The notes under the pieces were generated by a model. That model did not search any database. It worked only from the letters and a program-made list of their open reading frames with translations, and was not told the DNA's origin. Of a DNA stretch of 64,000 nt, positions 59,404 to 64,000 are shown piece after piece. The DNA is from Anaerolineales bacterium (GTDB taxonomy: Bacteria; Chloroflexota; Anaerolineae; Anaerolineales; UBA4823). Numbering within the stretch: position 1 is the first letter of the stretch; each line of letters begins with the position of its first letter. The stretch lies in the NCBI GenBank assembly GCA_003105035.1, contig PQAL01000003.1, positions 219,589-283,588 of the forward strand, written 5' to 3'. Position numbers and translations under genes: made by a program.

Positions 59404-61026
59404 TCAATCCCGATAGATCCTTACCCGTCGATATGGTTCCTTGCCGTAGGAGTGCGAGGTAAGGTTCGCCTCACGGGCCATCTGGTGCTGCAAGCGCCGA
59501 ATGTAGGCCGTGGCTGGCGGCAGCTCCACGTAGCGTTCACCGTTCAAAACTGCATCAATCGCTGCCTGGGCGCTTTGCATGGCCGGGTCAAGCCCGCGTT
59601 CCTCGGTCGGAGAAGAGGACAGGTTGAATAAGTCACTCAGGAAATGCTGCATCTGGTTGACCGTATTGGCCCTCAGCACGTAGATGGGCATGCCCCGATT
59701 CTCAGCATCGATCACCGGGTGCTGGCGGTTGCGATAATAGGAACGCAGGGTGACCAGCACCTGGGCTTCCGGTAACTCGTTCACTACCACCGCGGGGACG
59801 CCTAAATACTTGGCAGCCTGGATCAGGCGATTGCGCGCTACCCCATAAGGATAGATGCGTACCGGTTGCAGGGTTGATAACGCTTGGCTGCCTGCGGCTT
59901 CGCTGCGCTGCTCAGGTGCCTCATTATTGTGCCCCCGGTTTTCGGCAGCTGGCAGCCCTCGCTCCTTACCGAACTCCATCGGCTGGCGGGTAAAGCCTTG
60001 GGCACCGATTGGGCGTTTGGCAGGCGGCGTGGAATGTTCCACGTGGATCTCACCACTCTCATCCCGATAGCGAAGCTCGGGAGGAATGGGGTAACCGCGC
60101 AGCAAGGCATCCACCGAATCACCGACGTCCAGGTGCACAGCCAGGCGATCACGCGTCTGGATCTCGATCAGCACATCAAAGGTAGGTGGGGAGCGCCGCT
60201 CCAGCACGGTCTTTTGGGTGCCCCGCCGGCGAGCCTCTTCGTCAGACAGGGTGACCGATTCGATTCCACCCACCAGGTCGGACAGGGTAGGGTTGAGCAG
60301 CAGGTTTTCCAGCGTGTTTCCATGCGCGGTCCCAATCAGCTGGACACCGCGCTCGGCGATGGTACGGGCTGCGGCTGCTTCTAATTCGCGCCCGATCTCA
60401 TCAATCACAATCACTTCAGGATTGTGATTTTCCACAGCCTCGATCATCACCTCATGCTGTAAAGCCGGTGTGGAAACTTGCATGCGCCGTGCCCTGCCAA
60501 CCGCCGGGTGTGGGACGTCACCATCTCCGCCAATTTCATTGGATGTATCGACGATCACCACGCGTTTTTTCTCACCCAACAGGCGGGCCGATTCGCGCAG
60601 CATGGTGGTTTTACCAATCCCAGGGCGGCCAAGCAACAACAAGCTCTTCCCACTTTCGATCAAATCCTGGATGATATCCGTTGTGCCGTAGACAGCCCTG
60701 CCAACCCGGCAGGTTAAGCCAACAATGTCGCCACGCCGGTTGCGGATGGAGGCAATACGGTGCAGCGTACGCTCCATGCCGGCCCTGTTATCCGTATCAA
60801 AGGCGCTGATGCGTTCCACTACGTAATCAATATCCGCGTGAGTCACCTCGATCTGGCTGAGAATTTCCTCCTGGTCGATATAGCGGGCCGTAGGTACCCT
60901 CCCTAGGTCAAGGATCACTTCTAGCAAATCGTCTGAGCGGTTGATTTTCGTCAGCTGTTTTGCCAGCCCAGGGGGTAAAACGTTCAACAAAACATCCAGG
61001 TTATCTGTAATTTTATTTCGAGTCAT
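59404..61026 (-). CDS. R3H-domain AAA ATPase, SpoIIIAA/Ycf45-like
   Basis: 540 residues from ATG 61026 (TAAGGAAGAT in front). An N-terminal helical domain (1-100, LLNVLPPGLAKQLTKINRSDDLLEVILDLGR) resembles SpoIIIAA/Ycf45. The ATPase has Walker A LGRPGIGKTT at 132-141, DTSNEIGGDGD, and VIVIDEIGRELEAAA (Walker B). A low-complexity linker (about 355-390) is followed by an unknown domain, and the last ~55 residues (AIDAVLNGERYVELPPATAYIRRLQHQMA...SHSYGKEPYRRVRIYRD) are an R3H single-stranded nucleic-acid-binding domain. Ycf45 is conserved in cyanobacteria and plastids without a clear function. Gap of 43 bases after the upstream gene and overlap-type junction with tmk. Confidence 0.9.
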   Translation of the reverse strand: MTRNKITDNLDVLLNVLPPGLAKQLTKINRSDDLLEVILDLGRVPTARYIDQEEILSQIEVTHADIDYVVERISAFDTDNRAGMERTLHRIASIRNRRGDIVGLTCRVGRAVYGTTDIIQDLIESGKSLLLLGRPGIGKTTMLRESARLLGEKKRVVIVDTSNEIGGDGDVPHPAVGRARRMQVSTPALQHEVMIEAVENHNPEVIVIDEIGRELEAAAARTIAERGVQLIGTAHGNTLENLLLNPTLSDLVGGIESVTLSDEEARRRGTQKTVLERRSPPTFDVLIEIQTRDRLAVHLDVGDSVDALLRGYPIPPELRYRDESGEIHVEHSTPPAKRPIGAQGFTRQPMEFGKERGLPAAENRGHNNEAPEQRSEAAGSQALSTLQPVRIYPYGVARNRLIQAAKYLGVPAVVVNELPEAQVLVTLRSYYRNRQHPVIDAENRGMPIYVLRANTVNQMQHFLSDLFNLSSSPTEERGLDPAMQSAQAAIDAVLNGERYVELPPATAYIRRLQHQMAREANLTSHSYGKEPYRRVRIYRD

Positions 61027-61069
61027 ATCTTCCTTAGGAATTCCATCATCAGGATTCCTTTTTTTATTG

Positions 61070-62059
61070 TTATAGATTGGCCTGCGAGTGCCGATCGGCT
61101 TCAGCACGCTCTATATATTTCATTTCCCCAATCTGTGCCAAGGGTGCCGAGGGCTCAACCCGCTTACCATTGATTACCGTGACCGGGTAGGCTTGATTAA
61201 CCTTTAGCGCCGCAGCCAGGTGGCGAACCAGCACTGCCTGGGTTGTGCCAGGCTTCGCACCCATGGCCTCGATGGCCGAATCCAGCCAGGATTGGTAAGA
61301 GCGGATACAGATGAATAATGGCCGGTTACCTCTCCCGGGCATAACTCCCAGCAGATGCACCAGGTGGCGTTCAAACCCTGCCGCATCCGGATGGATGAAT
61401 GGCTGGACCCAGATCCCGTTTCGGCCATATTTCAGCTCAATAAAAGCCAGCAGATTCCCGTCTTGATAATAAACAACCCCTTTTACACCCTTTTTCGGCA
61501 AGGGTTCAACCTGCTGGACCAACCCTGGTACGACATTGCAGTACAATGTGCGCACACTGATCACATCCTTAGACTTACAGGAAGTCCAGCTTACCGGCTT
61601 TTTTTCTCCGGCGGGCTGTCCATCCAGGCGCCACACACGCTGGCGCGCATATATCGCGAAACCTGCCCGGTGTAATAATTCAACAACATGGCTGCTTTCG
61701 TTGACTTCCGCCAGGATGTGGAATGCACCAATATTTCCTGCTTCAGTCGCCATGGTATCTGCCAGCAGGGATAGCTCTGGTTGGCCTACGGAATCTTCCG
61801 GCGCCAGGAATGATAACCGCCCATATGTGGACCCGGTTAAACAAGTTAGCTGACCGATAATTGGCGTGCTTGTAGAGGAGTTGTCCTCGCATCGGTAAGT
61901 ATAGATGCGGGTGGACGGCCCAATGTAAGAGAGCACCGCGCCCATTGGGATTAATGCTCTACCTTGGGTGAGAACCCGGGCGCTGTCCAGGAAGAGCCCT
62001 CGATTAAGATATCCACGCAAAAGGGGCCAATCACGCCAACCAAATGGGCGAATATTCAT
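61070..62059 (-). CDS. Unknown protein, possibly GNAT-like acetyltransferase
   Basis: 329 residues, soluble. The middle RLSFLAPEDSVGQPELSLLADTMATEAGNIGAFHILAEVNESSHVVELLHRAGFAIYARQRVWRL resembles an acetyltransferase domain in which a reaction centre follows a helix like GFxxYxRQxxW; it could be two GNAT-like halves. I cannot name it, and no substrate is implied. Its start overlaps the pdxT stop by 4 bp (ATGA) and it lies before the R3H ATPase gene, so it belongs to the pdxS operon. That conserved placement suggests it is a real and perhaps lineage-specific gene. Confidence 0.75.
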   Translation of the reverse strand: MNIRPFGWRDWPLLRGYLNRGLFLDSARVLTQGRALIPMGAVLSYIGPSTRIYTYRCEDNSSTSTPIIGQLTCLTGSTYGRLSFLAPEDSVGQPELSLLADTMATEAGNIGAFHILAEVNESSHVVELLHRAGFAIYARQRVWRLDGQPAGEKKPVSWTSCKSKDVISVRTLYCNVVPGLVQQVEPLPKKGVKGVVYYQDGNLLAFIELKYGRNGIWVQPFIHPDAAGFERHLVHLLGVMPGRGNRPLFICIRSYQSWLDSAIEAMGAKPGTTQAVLVRHLAAALKVNQAYPVTVINGKRVEPSAPLAQIGEMKYIERAEADRHSQANL

Positions 62060-62634
62060 GCTGCCATCTGTAAGAAATAACGGTGAAACCGGTCATCATT
62101 GGTCAGCTCAGGATGGAAGGCAGTAGCCAGCAGGTGGCCCTGCTGGGCAGCCACAATCCTTCCATCGTCAAGTTTTGACAGGATGCAGGCATCAGCTTGA
62201 ACAGATTCGATCAGTGGAGCCCGGATGAAAACGGCATGGAAAGGCCTTTCTAGCGGGTCAACCTTTAACAAGGCAGGAACGTCCAAATCTACCTCAAAGC
62301 TGTTCACCTGCCTGCCGAAGGCGTTGCGCTCCACGGTGATATCCATCAATTGGAGCAGGGGCTGGTTGCGATGGGCATCCTTGGATAGGAATATTGCCCC
62401 TGCGCAGGTACCCCAGACGGGCCTTGCCTCGCCAAATTGACGCAAAGGTTCCATCATGCCGTAGCTCACCGCCAATTTGGCGAATGTGGTCGATTCACCA
62501 CCGGGGATGATCAACCTATCCAACCCGTCCAGCTGGCTAGGCAGGCGCACTTGCTCAGCTTCCATACCTAGGCGCCTGAGCACACTGGAGTGCTCAGCAA
62601 AATCCCCTTGCAATGCCAGGATACCGATCCGCAT
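62056..62634 (-). CDS. pdxT: Pyridoxal 5'-phosphate synthase glutaminase subunit PdxT
   Basis: Releases ammonia from glutamine for PdxS. 192 residues with the triad: Cys77 in WGTCAGAIFL, and His174/Glu176 in FHPELT. Head ILALQGDFAEHSSVLRRLG and PGGESTTF are the family signatures. It starts directly after the pdxS stop with no gap, which is the usual order for this pair. It is coupled to the unknown gene downstream. Confidence 0.96.
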   Translation of the reverse strand: MRIGILALQGDFAEHSSVLRRLGMEAEQVRLPSQLDGLDRLIIPGGESTTFAKLAVSYGMMEPLRQFGEARPVWGTCAGAIFLSKDAHRNQPLLQLMDITVERNAFGRQVNSFEVDLDVPALLKVDPLERPFHAVFIRAPLIESVQADACILSKLDDGRIVAAQQGHLLATAFHPELTNDDRFHRYFLQMAA

Positions 62635-63522
62635 CTACCAACCACGTCCAGCGATGCGTTCCACCTCGGGCATCGTAGACACGTTCCGCCCCACCATCGG
62701 GTCACCCAGGTTCCGGCTTACTTCTGCCAGGATATAAGGATCATTGTAATGCGTGGTCGCCTTGACGATCGCCGCGGCACGTTTGGCAGGATCGCCCGAC
62801 TTGAAGATCCCCGAGCCGACGAAAACACCATCCACACCCAGCTGCATCATCAACGCAGCATCTGCCGGTGTGGCGATGCCACCCGCCGCGAAATTCACCA
62901 CTGGCATCCGGCCTTCCTGGCGGGTCTGTACGACCAACTCGTAAGGTGCACCGATCTCTTTTGCGTAGGCCATCAGCTCCTCAATTGGCATATTTTGCAG
63001 ATGGCGGATCTCGCCCAACACGGTGCGGGCATGCCTGACGGCCTCTACCACATCCCCGGTGCCGGCTTCGCCTTTGGTACGGATCATGGCAGCGCCTTCA
63101 CCGATCCGGCGCAGAGCCTCTCCCAGGTTTCGACAGCCACATACAAAGGGAACCTTGAAGTCGTGCTTATAAACATGGTGCTCTTCATCCGCCGGGGTGA
63201 GGACTTCGGATTCGTCGATGTAATCCACCCCGATAGCTTCCAGGATTTGGGCTTCGACAAAATGACCTATTCGGCATTTGGCCATGACCGGGATTGAAAC
63301 AGCATCCATGATCTGCAGGATTAGCTCCGGATCACTCATGCGCGCCACACCACCCTGGGCGCGTATATCAGCTGGTACCCGCTCCAGGGCCATCACTGCT
63401 ACGGCCCCGGCATCTTCGGCAATCTTGGCATGCTCGGCAGTAACCACATCCATGATCACACCGCCTTTAAGCATCTGTGCCAACCCTTTCTTTACGGTGA
63501 ATGTGTTTGTTTGTCCTTCCAT
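62635..63522 (-). CDS. pdxS: Pyridoxal 5'-phosphate synthase subunit PdxS
   Basis: Builds PLP from ribose 5-phosphate, glyceraldehyde 3-phosphate and ammonia as a 12-subunit ring with PdxT. 295 residues: [36 protein letters not shown], Lys82 in VMAKCRIGH (the Schiff-base Lys) and the C-terminal block [19 protein letters not shown] nine bases before ATG 63522 sets the start; an ATG at 63615 is open but gives no family residues. First gene of the operon; TTGCCA-N17-TAGAAT promoter upstream. Confidence 0.97.
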   Translation of the reverse strand: MEGQTNTFTVKKGLAQMLKGGVIMDVVTAEHAKIAEDAGAVAVMALERVPADIRAQGGVARMSDPELILQIMDAVSIPVMAKCRIGHFVEAQILEAIGVDYIDESEVLTPADEEHHVYKHDFKVPFVCGCRNLGEALRRIGEGAAMIRTKGEAGTGDVVEAVRHARTVLGEIRHLQNMPIEELMAYAKEIGAPYELVVQTRQEGRMPVVNFAAGGIATPADAALMMQLGVDGVFVGSGIFKSGDPAKRAAAIVKATTHYNDPYILAEVSRNLGDPMVGRNVSTMPEVERIAGRGW

Positions 63523-63613
63523 ATCAACAACCTCCTGAACCAACAAGAGACTCCCGTCAGACATCAGCAACGCAAGTCTCAAAATAATATGTGAAAATTC
63601 ATATTCTGACAGC

Positions 63614-63642
63614 ATTCTACCACGCGGCTACAGGCGTGGCAA
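63614..63642 (-). promoter_or_regulatory. Promoter of the pdxS operon
   Basis: On the minus strand, TTGCCA (63642-63637), exactly 17 bases, TAGAAT (63619-63614). The leader to the pdxS ATG at 63522 is about 85 bases. Good sigma-A fit with one mismatch in each box. Confidence 0.7.
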
Positions 63643-63734
63643 TCCGTGCTGCCTTCCAGCAAACCGGATGGGCACTTGTATCCTGGCGGGTAATTTGTTA
63701 CAGTTAAGGAAATTACAATGGATAGGAGCGTCCG

Positions 63735-64000
63735 ATGAACCTGATCAGCGTAAAAATCGAAAAGCCCGAGGAAATTAATTTTATCCTGGGGCAGTCCCAT
63801 TTTATCAAGACTGTGGAGGATGTGCACGAGACCCTGGCAACTGCCGTGCCAGGGATCAAGTTCGGCATTGCCTTTTGTGAGGCCTCAGGAAAATGCCTGA
63901 TCCGCTGGAGTGGGACGGACGAGGCGATGTGCGCGCTGGCGCGCAGGAATGCTCAGGCCATTGGTGCTGGTCACAGCTTCATCATCTTCCTGGGGGATGG
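63735..64000 (+). CDS. Adenosine-specific kinase (DUF355 family), 3' truncated by window edge
   Basis: The frame opens at ATG 63735, preceded by GGAGCGTCCG, and runs off the window after 88 codons. MNLISVKIEKPEEINFILGQSHFIKTVEDVHETL and the block IKFGIAFCEASGKCLIRWSG, then NAQAIGAGHSFIIFLGDG are typical of DUF355 (adenosine-specific kinase, COG1839). In archaea such proteins phosphorylate adenosine; a bacterial role is not settled. TACAAT at about 63714 could be a -10 box without a clear -35. Confidence 0.85.
   Translation, partial: MNLISVKIEKPEEINFILGQSHFIKTVEDVHETLATAVPGIKFGIAFCEASGKCLIRWSGTDEAMCALARRNAQAIGAGHSFIIFLGD

Noticed and set aside
1..64000. CRISPR array, rRNA operon, prophage or transposase genes
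   Set aside because: No regularly spaced repeats, rRNA-like conserved sequence, integrase, capsid or transposase motifs were seen on either strand.

Overview
The window reads as a chromosomal segment of an anaerobic member of the Chloroflexota, most likely class Anaerolineae. This is an inference from several signs: mevalonate kinase sits next to an archaeal-type isopentenyl phosphate kinase; topA carries an extra N-terminal zinc-binding domain; exported proteins have long Thr/Pro spacers and TolB-type propellers; and oxygen-sensitive chemistry is present (a glycyl radical enzyme, a DMSO-reductase-type molybdoenzyme, a formate/nitrite channel). No rRNA, CRISPR array, prophage or intact insertion sequence was seen. 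Most of the window is chromosomal backbone with a few accessory patches.

Layout. 1-4.1 kb: isoprenoid and polyprenyl genes (UbiA-type transferase, mevalonate kinase, IPK), then a dGTPase-like HD hydrolase and greA. 4.2-6.95 kb: a DUF1801 gene, an unknown two-TM protein, and a decayed YfhO-type gene flanked by two copies of one palindromic repeat. 6.98-13.2 kb (minus): a housekeeping run ffh-rpsP-KH protein-rimM-dprA-topA. 13.4-23.4 kb (plus): DegV, DUF1015, a propeller protein, an M23 lipoprotein, recA with a LexA-box-like promoter, a thioredoxin-VKOR fusion and an MFS exporter. 23.4-25.6 kb: tRNA-Glu(CTC), then an APH-fold kinase and a small unknown gene on less dense DNA.

25.9-38 kb is the main redox region. 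A glycyl radical enzyme of unknown substrate, its activase and a split-barrel protein form one transcription unit. PhzF and an AttH/CrtC-like protein follow. Next come a DmsA-like molybdoenzyme with no Tat leader, a DmsB-DmsC fusion and a Tat-type sulfatase. 38-44.7 kb holds two control modules. One is a membrane protein plus winged-helix regulator behind a consensus promoter with a palindromic operator. The other is a two-component system beside a FocA-type channel and its unknown partner, whose promoter carries 11-bp-spaced direct repeats like OmpR/PhoB sites.

44.7-56.9 kb: a PHP hydrolase, esterase and GPH transporter cluster; patatin; a CPBP protease; an AAC(3)-like protein with an enoyl-CoA hydratase; an SDR that has lost its catalytic Tyr and Lys; then M23, a DNA methyltransferase, YbaK and a dimeric-barrel protein; and a PaaG-like isomerase. 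56.9-64 kb: rhomboid and gmk, an FmdB zinc ribbon, and a compact operon pdxS-pdxT-unknown-R3H ATPase-tmk. The window ends inside an adenosine-specific kinase (DUF355) gene.

Protein functions come from motif recognition by eye. No database search was possible, so family names are firm where motifs are listed and substrates are mostly not.
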